A stretch of DNA of 64,000 nt, taken from NCBI RefSeq assembly GCF_009797025.1, contig NZ_CP047027.1, positions 2,914,001 through 2,978,000 on the forward strand, given 5' to 3'. The position numbers and the translations under genes were made by a program. The notes below the pieces were generated by a model. That model made no database searches. It saw only the letters and a program-made list of their open reading frames with translations, and was not told the origin of the DNA. Shown piece after piece: positions 39,156 to 48,175 of the stretch (positions are counted from its first letter, which is position 1; the number at the start of each line of letters is the position of its first letter). This stretch comes from Cellulophaga sp. L1A9 (GTDB lineage Bacteria > Bacteroidota > Bacteroidia > Flavobacteriales > Flavobacteriaceae).

Positions 39156-41354
39156 TTAAATATTTAGCCAATATGTGAATTTTAAGTTTATTGACCTATT
39201 TCTTGGCTCAAAATTATTTACAATATAATTATCATTATAGACGATAAATAAATCGGACAGTGGTGCAAAACGCCATTGTACCCGAGAATTAAATCCTAAA
39301 TTATTTCTTTGATTACTATATTGTACTAAGGTAGACCAAAAGATTGATTTACTAAACGTAAATTCAAAACTAGGACTTACTAGCCAGAAATCTGCACTAG
39401 AGTAGGGTGCAGGGAGTGTTATCTTATCATAACTCACCAAAAAAGAAATAGCAGCTTTTGGTTGTAGTCGTAAAGTCATTTCTGCGGCAGAAGAAGATCT
39501 TGTTCCATTAAAAAATTCACCATAGGATTGCTCCAAAGAATAGGAAAAAGCTTTCCTAGAGTCAGAACTATAATTCATAGCAGCACTAGAATACGTGTAT
39601 TCAGAATTTGCGGGTAATGCAATTGCATCTGTAGTTCTGCTAGGATCAAAACCATTGACAAGGTAGGTATAGTTGGTATCTACACTGAAATTAAAGTCGG
39701 TTTGATTTACAAATTCTGCTCCCCAAGATGCGCGTATCGTATAATCGGTTGTTTTAAAATCAAGTTCAGGATTTAACGTAAAAATAGGAAAGACTTCAAA
39801 GCTATGGCTGTTAATTTTACTAGCGGTTGGCCAGAACACGCGCTCAAAGCCCGTTACGAACTTAAAAATATTTGTTCTCCGTATAAATCCGAGGTCAGAC
39901 CTAAAGTCATCTCCAATATATACCCAATCAGAAAATATATTAAACGTTCTACTGTTATAGGAGAGGTAAGCACCGGTAGAGATATCTTTAGTATCTGAAT
40001 CATGCTGAAAAGATTTATGCATATAAAACTTACCGTTCCAAGTATTGTCAGCAGAAGCTAGATTATAATCAACTCCTAAAACTCTATTGTACCGATCTTC
40101 TGGTGCTACAAAATCATACGATTTAAACGCTTCTCTGTTAATAAAAAACAAGCCAATATTAGATCTAGCGAATAGTTTGCGTTGTAGGGCAAACATGGAA
40201 TTATTGTTCGATGGAATCTCATTTTCTAAATCCTCGGCAGTTTGAAGATTTAGAAAGCCCAAGCGCCAGTCATTACTAAGTTTACCACTCAAACGAAAAC
40301 CACCAATAATTTTATTTTCAATGGAATTGTCATCTTTATCTCTGGCTATACCTATACGTCTAGAGAAAAACGGATTTGCATCTTGGCTACCTCCAAAGCT
40401 AGAAAAGAGGTCGCTATTATCTACAAAAAACTGCCGCTTTTCAGGTAAGGATACTTCAAAGCGAGTAAGATTAGTAAAGACGTTATCTATTTCCACATTA
40501 GAAAAATCTGGATTTAAGGTGATGTCTAAATTCATCCCATTACCAATAGCTACTTTAGCATCTCCACCAAATTTGAGATTGGTTTTACTGGCATTGGTTT
40601 CAAAATCTTTCTGTGCAAGCGTATTTACATAAGGTATAATGGCAATTGGCGTTCTGTATTTTCCTAAAGGCTTTTCAAACGTCATTTCTCCCATAAAAGC
40701 CAAGCTATAAATAGACTGGTTTTGCGGAATTTTAGCCCAAGTACTTGTTTCGTTATTTTGTGTATCAAACCTATAGCTGTTAAATCGCCATTTGGTTTCT
40801 CCCTCTTTAAATTTGAAGGAGGTTAATGGTATTGCTAGCTCAGCAGTATAATAATTTTCAAAGCTTCTGGCTTCTCCCTTCCATTTTACATCCCACGAAG
40901 TATTAAAACCACCATCACTGCCACCACCATTAGAAATTAGGGCTTCGCGAATGACTCCAAACGGATTTATACCAAACAGAAAAGCATTGGTGCCATCATT
41001 AAAGGTATCAAACAACAAGCTTATATTATCATTTCCGCCAGCTCTAAAATCTCTTTTTAAAGATGGAGTTACGTAGTTGCTTCCTGAAGTTTCTAAACGA
41101 ATACCAACATATAAATGAGTACCATCATAAAACATTCTGATGTCGGTATCTTTCTGAGCAAGTATGGTATCTGATGGAAAATATTGTTGAAATTTTGTGG
41201 CACTTTCTGCTTTCTCCCAAACGCGCTCATCTAAAATACCGTCTATCTGCGGAATTTCTGGAATGTATTTAATGCTAATGTGTTTGTCTTCATTTTGTCC
41301 TAAAACAGATAGTGATATTAGGAAAAAGAAGCAACATATAGAGAACTTGAACAT
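39156..41354 (-). CDS. DUF5916 outer-membrane protein with N-terminal CBM9-like domain
   Basis: A 732-residue protein with signal peptide (FSICCFFFLISLSVLGQ). The N-terminal ~200 residues form a carbohydrate-binding family 9-like beta-sandwich (PQIDGILDERVWEKAE, DTDIRMFYDGTHLYVGI). The rest is a DUF5916 domain with many alternating strands, aromatic-rich and ending in a beta-signal-like sequence (SINLKFTYWLNI), consistent with an outer-membrane beta-barrel. The SLPEKRQFFVDN motif is typical of the family. The function is unknown; it is very common in Bacteroidota. Not visibly linked to a polysaccharide utilisation locus here. Confidence 0.9.
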   Translation of the reverse strand: MFKFSICCFFFLISLSVLGQNEDKHISIKYIPEIPQIDGILDERVWEKAESATKFQQYFPSDTILAQKDTDIRMFYDGTHLYVGIRLETSGSNYVTPSLKRDFRAGGNDNISLLFDTFNDGTNAFLFGINPFGVIREALISNGGGSDGGFNTSWDVKWKGEARSFENYYTAELAIPLTSFKFKEGETKWRFNSYRFDTQNNETSTWAKIPQNQSIYSLAFMGEMTFEKPLGKYRTPIAIIPYVNTLAQKDFETNASKTNLKFGGDAKVAIGNGMNLDITLNPDFSNVEIDNVFTNLTRFEVSLPEKRQFFVDNSDLFSSFGGSQDANPFFSRRIGIARDKDDNSIENKIIGGFRLSGKLSNDWRLGFLNLQTAEDLENEIPSNNNSMFALQRKLFARSNIGLFFINREAFKSYDFVAPEDRYNRVLGVDYNLASADNTWNGKFYMHKSFQHDSDTKDISTGAYLSYNSRTFNIFSDWVYIGDDFRSDLGFIRRTNIFKFVTGFERVFWPTASKINSHSFEVFPIFTLNPELDFKTTDYTIRASWGAEFVNQTDFNFSVDTNYTYLVNGFDPSRTTDAIALPANSEYTYSSAAMNYSSDSRKAFSYSLEQSYGEFFNGTRSSSAAEMTLRLQPKAAISFLVSYDKITLPAPYSSADFWLVSPSFEFTFSKSIFWSTLVQYSNQRNNLGFNSRVQWRFAPLSDLFIVYNDNYIVNNFEPRNRSINLKFTYWLNI

Positions 41355-41451
41355 TAGGGTTGGTTTCGTTGGTTCTCAAATTTAAGCCATTAATTTGTGA
41401 AAAAATACTAAATTGACTTCGTATAGTTATGAAAAGCTCATTTTCTGTTGG

Positions 41452-42378
41452 TTATTGTGAAATAAATTGAAGTATCGTCGCTATCATTTTTGGTGAAATA
41501 GGATATTTAGGGTCAAAGTAACTTTCTAGCCCTGTAACCTGATCATCTTCTTCTTTCATGATATGATTCATGTTAGGGATAATCATTAAAGTTGCTTCTG
41601 GCTGAGCCACTTTTAAGTTTTGAGCGTTAGTAATATCCACCTGAATATCTTTATCACCATTAAGGATGAGTATAGGAATCTGTAGTTTTTTAATTTCTTT
41701 CTGAGGATCAATTGAAGCCCAAGTTTTATAGAAATTTTGAATTTGTGGTGGAAACATGGTGACTAAATTAGGATCTACTGTGGCAATACTACCTTTTGTC
41801 ATTAGCTCTTGAAAATGCTCTTCAACTAATTTCCCAAATTCTGGATTTTGCGCATAAATTTGTTGCACCATTATTTTATCAATAGTTTGTCCCGCGCCTG
41901 CCATAGATATTAATGAAGTTATATCTTCATTTACGGCCAACATAGCAATCAATGATCCTTGGCTATGTCCTATGAGATGAATGCCACTAAAACGTGGGTC
42001 GTTTTTAAAATGGGCTATAGCTACTTTAGCATCCGCTACAAAATCTAGAACCGTTACGTCTTCTAGTTTGTCAAAATTTTCAGACCGAGCGGAGCGTTTA
42101 TCATACCTGTAAAAAGCAATTTTATGATTATTTAAACTATCTGCCAATGCTTTAATGTAGCTACTTTGCATGGGTGTTCCTTCTTGGTTTCCATCGCGGT
42201 CTGGATTACCAGAACCATGGATAAAAATTACTAGAGGTACCTTGTTCTTTGTTTCAGGATACGTTAATGTTCCAGGGATAGCAATTTCTGCATTACTAAG
42301 GTTAATTTCTTCTTCTATAATTTGAGAAAAAGAAAACATACTGTAGGAGAGTAAAGTTGCAATAAGGAGATTTTTCAT
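41452..42378 (-). CDS. Exported alpha/beta hydrolase
   Basis: A 308-residue secreted hydrolase with signal peptide (LLIATLLSYSMFSFSQ). The oxyanion-hole region VIFIHGSGNPDRDG, the nucleophile elbow GHSQGS, the acid region ILNGDKDIQVD and a late His (NMNHIMKE) give the catalytic triad Ser-Asp-His. This is the esterase/dienelactone-hydrolase-like group; the natural substrate is unknown. It is the last gene of a three-gene operon (DUF2089 regulator, membrane protein, hydrolase), overlapping the middle gene by 4 bp. Confidence 0.92.
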   Translation of the reverse strand: MKNLLIATLLSYSMFSFSQIIEEEINLSNAEIAIPGTLTYPETKNKVPLVIFIHGSGNPDRDGNQEGTPMQSSYIKALADSLNNHKIAFYRYDKRSARSENFDKLEDVTVLDFVADAKVAIAHFKNDPRFSGIHLIGHSQGSLIAMLAVNEDITSLISMAGAGQTIDKIMVQQIYAQNPEFGKLVEEHFQELMTKGSIATVDPNLVTMFPPQIQNFYKTWASIDPQKEIKKLQIPILILNGDKDIQVDITNAQNLKVAQPEATLMIIPNMNHIMKEEDDQVTGLESYFDPKYPISPKMIATILQFISQ

Positions 42379-42971
42379 GAGTTCGTTAGCGTATTAAGGA
42401 ATAGTTTAGAAAGAATTTCAGCGATGATGATTGATGTGAAAAATAAAATGATATGTACTGTACTTTTTGCATTTGTTGCAATCTTAAAGCCATTAAATAA
42501 TAGTGAAATACTCCAAATGAGGAAAAGGATACTGATAAGCCCAAATACCCCTAAGGCAATTACTGAGTTTAAAGGAAGAGTAGATAGATCAGGAATTTTC
42601 TGCGTTAATAAAGTATTTAATACCTCTGAATTTATACGCTCCATAGCACCTCCTACATTAAAAAAGGTAATTAAATAGAAGGGAATTCTAGAAATTAATG
42701 TGATGTTCAGAATATCAATAAATCGTGTCTTTCTATTGATATACATGCCTAAGGCATATAATAGGATAGCTAATATAGAGCTATCAATTAAATTGTCTAA
42801 GGCCGGTTGCCAAGAGGAAGTGCTATTTGCAAAATGTACATCTAAAACTCCATCAAAGCGTACATTAAAAAGATAACCGAGATAGGAACCTAAAAGTGTA
42901 ACTGCTATTCCCAGTAGGAACAAATGATTTTCTTGATACCTTTTAAAAGGATTGAATAAAACTGTTTTCAT
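42375..42971 (-). CDS. Yip1-like integral membrane protein
   Basis: A 198-residue membrane protein with about five hydrophobic segments (LFLLGIAVTLLGSYLGYLF, SILAILLYALGMYI, VIALGVFGLISILFLIWSI, IILFFTSIIIAEIL). The pattern NPFKRY at the N-terminus and overall layout resemble Yip1-domain proteins, but the assignment is tentative. It stands between a DUF2089 regulator (2-bp gap) and an exported hydrolase (4-bp overlap) and is probably coexpressed with both. Function unknown. Confidence 0.82.
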   Translation of the reverse strand: MKTVLFNPFKRYQENHLFLLGIAVTLLGSYLGYLFNVRFDGVLDVHFANSTSSWQPALDNLIDSSILAILLYALGMYINRKTRFIDILNITLISRIPFYLITFFNVGGAMERINSEVLNTLLTQKIPDLSTLPLNSVIALGVFGLISILFLIWSISLLFNGFKIATNAKSTVHIILFFTSIIIAEILSKLFLNTLTNS

Positions 42972-42973
42972 AC

Positions 42974-43246
42974 TTAAGAATTTGAATTAGGGTGCAAGGA
43001 TGCAATGATTTCATCTAGCTTATTCCGCATCGTAGGATAGCTGATGTTCATTTGAATGGCCATCTTTTTTAGACTTCCACTATTTAAAACAAACTGCAAT
43101 ACAAATTCTTGATCTTCAGCAGATAATTGAAGTATTTGAGGAAGGTCAAATTTTCCAGAAATAACAGTGTCACAATTAGAGCATGAAAGTTCACTTACTA
43201 ATAAGTTGCTTTCACAACTAGGACAGAACACAGGTAACTTTTTCAT
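42974..43246 (-). CDS. DUF2089 family zinc-ribbon / helix-turn-helix regulator
   Basis: A 90-residue protein with an N-terminal zinc ribbon (C8-x2-C11 and C22-x2-C25) and a C-terminal helix-turn-helix-like part (LSAEDQEFVLQFVLNSGSLKKMA, NISYPTMRNKLDEII). DUF2089 proteins are small presumed DNA-binding regulators encoded next to membrane-protein genes. Here it heads an operon with a Yip1-like protein and a hydrolase. A perfect 7-bp-arm palindrome lies immediately before the start codon, next to a -7 element, and is a natural candidate for its own operator. Confidence 0.9.
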   Translation of the reverse strand: MKKLPVFCPSCESNLLVSELSCSNCDTVISGKFDLPQILQLSAEDQEFVLQFVLNSGSLKKMAIQMNISYPTMRNKLDEIIASLHPNSNS

Positions 43247-43249
43247 ATA

Positions 43250-43278
43250 CTAAACAGGTTTGTTTAGCAACAAAAGTA
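43250..43278 (-). promoter_or_regulatory. Promoter with overlapping palindrome before the DUF2089 operon
   Basis: On the - strand TACTTTTG (43278-43271) matches TAnnTTTG, with a TTG -33 box 24 bp upstream (43305-43303). Downstream, CTAAACA-GGTT-TGTTTAG (43250-43267) is an 18-bp palindrome between the -7 element and the ATG. Its position covers the expected transcription start and would allow repression. Confidence 0.6.
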
Positions 43279-43339
43279 TAAAAAATATTAATAAAATTAA
43301 AACAAAACTAAATAAAGTTTAATAATTTATTATTTATAA

Positions 43340-45586
43340 TTAATTAGATTTAAACTTTTTAGTCTTTTTCTTGTCAGGATTTTTAAACAAACGTTTTAAG
43401 AAACCGTCTTTTTTTATAGGATCACAGTTGAGGTTTGTCAATACGTCGTTAGATGGTGTTTCAAACTGAGCCTTAGTAATCGCATTAAATTCTTTGTCCT
43501 TGTTTAGTTTTTGTAATAACAAAGCAAACATAGGTAGTGCAGCATTTGCTCCTTGTCCTAAACTGGTGCTTTTAAATCCAAGTTCATGATTGTCTAAACC
43601 CACCCAAGTTATGTGCACTAGCTTTGGGGTAATCCCCACAAACCAAGCATCTTTATTATTTTGTGTAGTCCCTGTTTTACCCGCAATAGCATTCGGTAAA
43701 TTATAAGCGTCTCTTAATCTTGAAGCGGTACCAGAATTGATAGTTTCTTTCATCATTTCTATCATGGTTTGTCTGGTTTCTGTAGAAAATGCTTCGTTAT
43801 CGGCAATCTTAGGCTTAAAAGTTTCTAAGATAGAATCTTTACTATTTGTAATAGTCTGAATTAAAAAAGGAGTTACAGGTTTACTGTTATTTACAAAAGA
43901 AGCGTATGCTCCCGCAAGTTCTGTGATTTTTATTTCTCCTGTTCCTAAAGCTAAAGAAGGTTCGCTAGGTAACTTTTCTAAAATACCCATTTTATTAGCC
44001 TGCCGGATTACGTTTAATACGCCAACTTCTTCTAAAACTTTTACCGCTACAGTATTTACACTATTACTCAAAGCTTGCTCCATAGAATAATTTAAATAAG
44101 CTTCGTCTTTACTTCCCGAATTACTTGGGGACCATCCTTTTAAATTTTCATAGGCTACCTCTTGCGCAGAAAAATAGGTACAGGGTGCTATCCCATTTTC
44201 TAAAGCTGCAGTATATACAATGGGTTTAAAAGTAGAACCTACTTGGCGTTTACTCTGTGAAATATGGTCGTATTTAAAGTATTTAAAATTGACACCACCA
44301 ATCCAGGTTTTTACAGCTCCTGTAGTAGGGTCAATACCTAAAGATCCTGTATTTAAAAATTTTAGATAATGTTGCAAGCTATCTAGTGTATTGGCTTCAA
44401 CTGTTTTTTCGCCCTCCCAACCGGCAAGCGTCATTTTTCTTTTGATACTTAAAGAGTCTATTATTTTATCTTCTGAAAGGCCTTCCTTTTTAAGTTTTTT
44501 ATAAGCGTTTGTTCTTTTAAGTAGCTTCTCTAAGAGTTTTTTATTGGTAAGCCAAGGGGCATTTTTACCATAACTTTTTTCAAAATCTTTTTGCAAATTA
44601 GACAAATGTGCAACCATAGCTTCTTCGGCCAGTTGTTGCATTTTATAATCAAGGGTGGTATATATTTTTAAACCAGAAGTGTAAATATTATACTCATGAC
44701 CATTCTCTTTTTGGGTAGTACTCCAAGCCAACAGTTGCTTGCGGACTTCCTCTCTGAAGTAAGGTGCAAGTCCATCATTATAATTAAATTCTTTATAATC
44801 TAGTTTTAAAGGCAATGCGCTTAGGCTATCTTTTTGTTTTTCTGATAGGAAGTCATTTTTTTGCATGGCTTGTAGGACCAAGTTTCTTCTCTTTAAACTA
44901 TTCTCAGGGAATACTCTGGGGTTGTACCCATAGGTGGCTTTTAACATCCCCACCAATACAGCTGCTTCTTCGGTATTTAAATCTCTAGCTTTCTTATTAA
45001 AAAATTTTAAAGAGGCACTTTCCACACCAAAAGTATTATCTCCAAAACTTACTGTATTCAAATAATGATATAAAAGTTCTTCCTTATTATAGATGTCTTC
45101 TAAGCGAGACGCAATAAACATTTCTTTAATTTTATCTACCGCAATATTGGTGTTTTTTCGTTCGTCTCTTGGATATAGGTTTTTTGCCAATTGTTGTGTG
45201 ATGGTACTTCCTCCACCAGAACTTTTGTCCTGCATTAGAATAGATTTAAATGCCACACGCATTAAACTTGGATAATCAACTCCGGAATGTGTATAAAACC
45301 TTTCATCTTCAATAGCAATTAAAGCGTCTAAAAGATTTTCAGGAAATTCTTCAAAAGCAATGGGTTGTCTATCAAATAAATAATATTTACCAATTAGCGT
45401 GCTATCTGCAGCATATACTTCACTAGCTTTTTGATATTCTAGATTGCCTAATTCTTTTTTACTAGGCAATTCTCCCCATAGTCCTACTCGAATACTTACT
45501 ATAAATAGAATAAACAACAGCAATACACTTAGAACTGCAAGGAGTAGGTATCTTAGAATTGGAGATTTAATTTTTTTGAAAATCAC
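43340..45586 (-). CDS. Class A penicillin-binding protein (bifunctional transglycosylase/transpeptidase)
   Basis: A 748-residue peptidoglycan synthase anchored by one N-terminal membrane helix (LLLAVLSVLLLFILFIVSI). The GT51 transglycosylase domain shows the catalytic EDERFYTHSGVD and GGSTITQQLAKNL motifs (residues ~90-140). The transpeptidase domain has the SxxK motif STFK (near residue 448), the SxN motif SNSVN and the KTG triad GKTGTTQNNKDAWFVG (near residue 635). The C-terminus is a short Lys-rich tail. Role: elongating and cross-linking peptidoglycan outside the inner membrane. It is PBP1A-like and stands alone, divergent from the S1/P1 nuclease gene. Confidence 0.95.
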   Translation of the reverse strand: MIFKKIKSPILRYLLLAVLSVLLLFILFIVSIRVGLWGELPSKKELGNLEYQKASEVYAADSTLIGKYYLFDRQPIAFEEFPENLLDALIAIEDERFYTHSGVDYPSLMRVAFKSILMQDKSSGGGSTITQQLAKNLYPRDERKNTNIAVDKIKEMFIASRLEDIYNKEELLYHYLNTVSFGDNTFGVESASLKFFNKKARDLNTEEAAVLVGMLKATYGYNPRVFPENSLKRRNLVLQAMQKNDFLSEKQKDSLSALPLKLDYKEFNYNDGLAPYFREEVRKQLLAWSTTQKENGHEYNIYTSGLKIYTTLDYKMQQLAEEAMVAHLSNLQKDFEKSYGKNAPWLTNKKLLEKLLKRTNAYKKLKKEGLSEDKIIDSLSIKRKMTLAGWEGEKTVEANTLDSLQHYLKFLNTGSLGIDPTTGAVKTWIGGVNFKYFKYDHISQSKRQVGSTFKPIVYTAALENGIAPCTYFSAQEVAYENLKGWSPSNSGSKDEAYLNYSMEQALSNSVNTVAVKVLEEVGVLNVIRQANKMGILEKLPSEPSLALGTGEIKITELAGAYASFVNNSKPVTPFLIQTITNSKDSILETFKPKIADNEAFSTETRQTMIEMMKETINSGTASRLRDAYNLPNAIAGKTGTTQNNKDAWFVGITPKLVHITWVGLDNHELGFKSTSLGQGANAALPMFALLLQKLNKDKEFNAITKAQFETPSNDVLTNLNCDPIKKDGFLKRLFKNPDKKKTKKFKSN

Positions 45587-45656
45587 GCGGGTAATTTTTT
45601 TAGTTAAAATAGTTAAAACTATATACGACTTAATGATACATTAAGGTTGTATTGTT

Positions 45657-45664
45657 TATTTTTG
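45657..45664 (+). promoter_or_regulatory. Candidate -7 element for the S1/P1 nuclease gene
   Basis: TATTTTTG matches TAnnTTTG, 39 bp before the ATG at 45704. No well-spaced TTG -33 box is visible. Confidence 0.45.
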
Positions 45665-45703
45665 AGTGTATAAAAATGTAAAGATTGCGCAAATTTTAAA
45701 TTG

Positions 45704-46480
45704 ATGAAGAAAATTACCATTTTATTATTAACCCTATCCATTCAATTTGTTTTTTCAACAGAAGGGGAGTGGTCTAAAACAGGGCATAGAACAACCGGTG
45801 AAGTTGCACAACGTCACTTAAGCAGAAAAGCAAAGAAGGCAATTGCTAAATTGTTAGACGGGCAAAGTTTAGCCTTGGTTTCTACGTATGCAGATGATAT
45901 AAAGTCTGATAAAAAGTACAGAGAATTTAGTGCTTGGCATTATGTGAACTATCCGGCAGATAAAAAATATACAGAAGTAGCACCTAGCCCTTACGGTGAT
46001 ATTGTTGTGGGAATTCAGAAATGTGCAGCTATCGTAAAGGATGAAAACAGCTCGCAAGAAGATAAAGTATTCTATCTTAAATTTCTAGTACATTTATTAG
46101 GAGACTTACACCAACCTATGCATGTTGGAAGGCAAGAAGATAAAGGTGGTAATGATATACAAATACAGTGGTTTGGAAAAGGATCTAATCTACACCGACT
46201 ATGGGATAGCAATATGATTGATGATTACGGCATGAGTTTTACTGAAATTGCTGATAATTTACCAGAGTTAACAAAGGATGAGGAGAAGCAAATTCAACAA
46301 GGCGATGTTTTTGACTGGGTGGAAGAATCTAAAGGTTTAGCAACAGAGTTATATGCGTCTGTTGAGGTTGGAGAAAAACTTGGTTATGCATATAGTTATA
46401 AGTACTGGGGACTTGTAGAAACGCAATTGCAAAAAGGCGGATTGCGTTTAGCAAAAGTTTTAAATGAAGTTTTTGAATAA
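45704..46480 (+). CDS. S1/P1 nuclease family protein
   Basis: A secreted single-strand-specific nuclease of about 258 residues. A signal peptide (ITILLLTLSIQFVFS) is followed by the conserved WSKTGHRTTGEVAQ segment; in P1 nuclease an N-terminal Trp and this His bind zinc. Further ligands are visible in SAWHYVNYP, the HLLGDLHQPMHVG motif and the GGNDIQ-HRLWDSNMI region. Activity would be on single-stranded DNA/RNA and 3'-nucleotides, plausibly for phosphate or nucleoside scavenging. ATG 45704 is preferred; an adjacent TTG at 45701 would add one residue. Confidence 0.94.
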   Translation: MKKITILLLTLSIQFVFSTEGEWSKTGHRTTGEVAQRHLSRKAKKAIAKLLDGQSLALVSTYADDIKSDKKYREFSAWHYVNYPADKKYTEVAPSPYGDIVVGIQKCAAIVKDENSSQEDKVFYLKFLVHLLGDLHQPMHVGRQEDKGGNDIQIQWFGKGSNLHRLWDSNMIDDYGMSFTEIADNLPELTKDEEKQIQQGDVFDWVEESKGLATELYASVEVGEKLGYAYSYKYWGLVETQLQKGGLRLAKVLNEVFE

Positions 46481-46487
46481 GTAAAAT

Positions 46488-47087
46488 TTAATAAACCACC
46501 CTAAAGGTTAGGTTTATTCGCTCTTGAATAGGTTTAGCAGTTTTAGGTATTTGGTGCAACCAATGATGTTGTGTTGCTCCTTTCATAAGTAAGAGACTAC
46601 CATGTTCCAACAAAAGTTTATGTTTTAAATTTTTGTTGGTTCTGTGTTTTAAATGAAAAAAACGCGCTTCGCCTAGAGTAATTGAAGCAATTATAGGATT
46701 TTCTCCTAATTCTTTTTCATTGTCTGCATGCCAACCATTACTGTCTTTGCCATCTCTATATAAGTTTAACAAACAGGTGGTGAATTCTGTTTCAGCAAGC
46801 TTATCTACTTGATTTTTAATCTGCAACAGTTCTTTGGTAAATACATGTGGGTGCATGGTAATATTAGAATAAGCGTATGCCTTATCGTTATTAGCATATA
46901 ATGCTGTTAACCTTGGTTGCGCATATTTCTTACCAAATACCGTAATATCATCTTGTTGCCACGGTGTTTTTTCTTTGAGTAATGCAAAGTAACTATCTGC
47001 TGAATGGGTATCAAAGAAATTAGGATAGTATATAAGGTCACTATCTGGAAGATTTAAATGAAGCGCTTCAGAAAAAAGATTTGCCAT
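46488..47087 (-). CDS. AlkB-like 2-oxoglutarate/Fe(II)-dependent dioxygenase
   Basis: A 199-residue cytosolic dioxygenase of the ALKBH2/3-like bacterial branch, expected to repair alkylated DNA or RNA bases by oxidative demethylation. The Fe(II) ligands are in NGWHADNEKELG (HxD) and the later His in GATQHHWLHQIPK; the 2-oxoglutarate-binding Arg is in ERINLTFRVV at the C-terminus. The start overlaps the stop of the AraC gene by one base (TAATG), so the AraC regulator and AlkB are translationally coupled, recalling the adaptive-response pairing of AraC-type regulators with AlkB. The AraC protein here has a cupin domain rather than an Ada methyltransferase domain. Confidence 0.93.
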   Translation of the reverse strand: MANLFSEALHLNLPDSDLIYYPNFFDTHSADSYFALLKEKTPWQQDDITVFGKKYAQPRLTALYANNDKAYAYSNITMHPHVFTKELLQIKNQVDKLAETEFTTCLLNLYRDGKDSNGWHADNEKELGENPIIASITLGEARFFHLKHRTNKNLKHKLLLEHGSLLLMKGATQHHWLHQIPKTAKPIQERINLTFRVVY

Positions 47088-47959
47088 TATTGTATGATCG
47101 ACTTTAATTGATTTCTGTACTCAGAGGGGTTCTGTCCTGTAAACTGTTTAAATGATTTATTGAAATGTGAGAAATTATTGAATCCGCTTTCAAAGGCAAC
47201 ATCAGCAATACTCATAGGTTTTTCTGCTAGAAGCTTTGATGCATGTACCAATCGATATTCATTAACAAACTGTACAAAGGTTTTTTTAGTAATCTTTTTA
47301 AAATACCTGCAAAATGAAGGAACCGTCATACTCGTTAAATCTGCAATGGTTTCTAAAGTAATCTCTTCTTTAAAGTTTTCTTTCACAAAATTGAACACCA
47401 TATTAATACGGTCATTATCTTTCATAGAAGACTCCATAGAGAACCCTTCTGCGTTCAATAGCTTAAATTCTTCAGAGTTTCCTAGTTCGTTTAGTATATT
47501 AAGGATAGAAAGCAGCTTTTGAAAATCTGTTTGATATTCTAAAATTTCTATTTTCTCACCAATTTTCTTTTTTGTTTTACCATAAAAGGCAATTCCGCCT
47601 TTGCAAGCTTCAAAAATGGTTTGGATTTTTTTCATTTCGGGAATGTTGAAGAAATCAAATCCAAGAAAGTCTTGCTTCATCTGTACAACCGTCTCTGCCT
47701 TATTGCCTGTTGCTCCATCAGTAAAACCGCAATGAGGAAGATTAGATCCTATTAATATAAGGTCACCATCATTATAATAGGATACATGGCTTCCAATTTG
47801 TCGTTTTCCAGAGCCGCCATTAATATAGACTAATTCTAATTCTGGGTGGTAATGCCATACCGTATTCATATTAGGTTTGTCCTCATCAAACTTTTGATAG
47901 GTAAAGGAATGTCCAAAATCTGGAGCAATGACTTCAAATGTAGGTTTTTGTAGTATCAT
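47087..47959 (-). CDS. AraC family transcriptional regulator with cupin sensor domain
   Basis: A 290-residue regulator. The N-terminal ~150 residues form a cupin (WHYHPELELVYINGGSGKRQIG, GDLILIGSNLPHCGF), and the C-terminal ~100 residues contain two helix-turn-helix motifs of the AraC type (ITLETIADLTSMTVPSFCRYFKK and IADVAFESGFNNFSHFNKSFK in parts, ending GQNPSEYRN). A sugar or other small-molecule ligand is likely. It precedes and overlaps the AlkB gene by one base, so both are on one transcript. The ligand and targets are unknown. Confidence 0.93.
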   Translation of the reverse strand: MILQKPTFEVIAPDFGHSFTYQKFDEDKPNMNTVWHYHPELELVYINGGSGKRQIGSHVSYYNDGDLILIGSNLPHCGFTDGATGNKAETVVQMKQDFLGFDFFNIPEMKKIQTIFEACKGGIAFYGKTKKKIGEKIEILEYQTDFQKLLSILNILNELGNSEEFKLLNAEGFSMESSMKDNDRINMVFNFVKENFKEEITLETIADLTSMTVPSFCRYFKKITKKTFVQFVNEYRLVHASKLLAEKPMSIADVAFESGFNNFSHFNKSFKQFTGQNPSEYRNQLKSIIQ

Positions 47960-48127
47960 GCTTTTAAGTTTTTATACAATTAGAAATATGCTTCATTTTA
48001 CTTATATAGTGCAAAGTTACCTATAATGTATGTTATATTAACGTTAAGGTCATGTTAGAATTGTATTGATGTTAAAATAGCATAGAAATTGGAGAAATGT
48101 GCATCATTTTAATGTGAATATCGGTCA

Positions 48128-48135
48128 TACATTTG
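48128..48135 (+). promoter_or_regulatory. Candidate -7 element upstream of the small secreted protein gene
   Basis: TACATTTG matches TAnnTTTG and lies 40 bp before the ATG at 48176. No TTG box at a standard distance was seen. The rest of the divergent gap 47960-48175 has no gene. Confidence 0.42.
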
Positions 48136-48175
48136 TCATGTAAATAATTGAGAAATCCTCCAAATACAAATAGTT

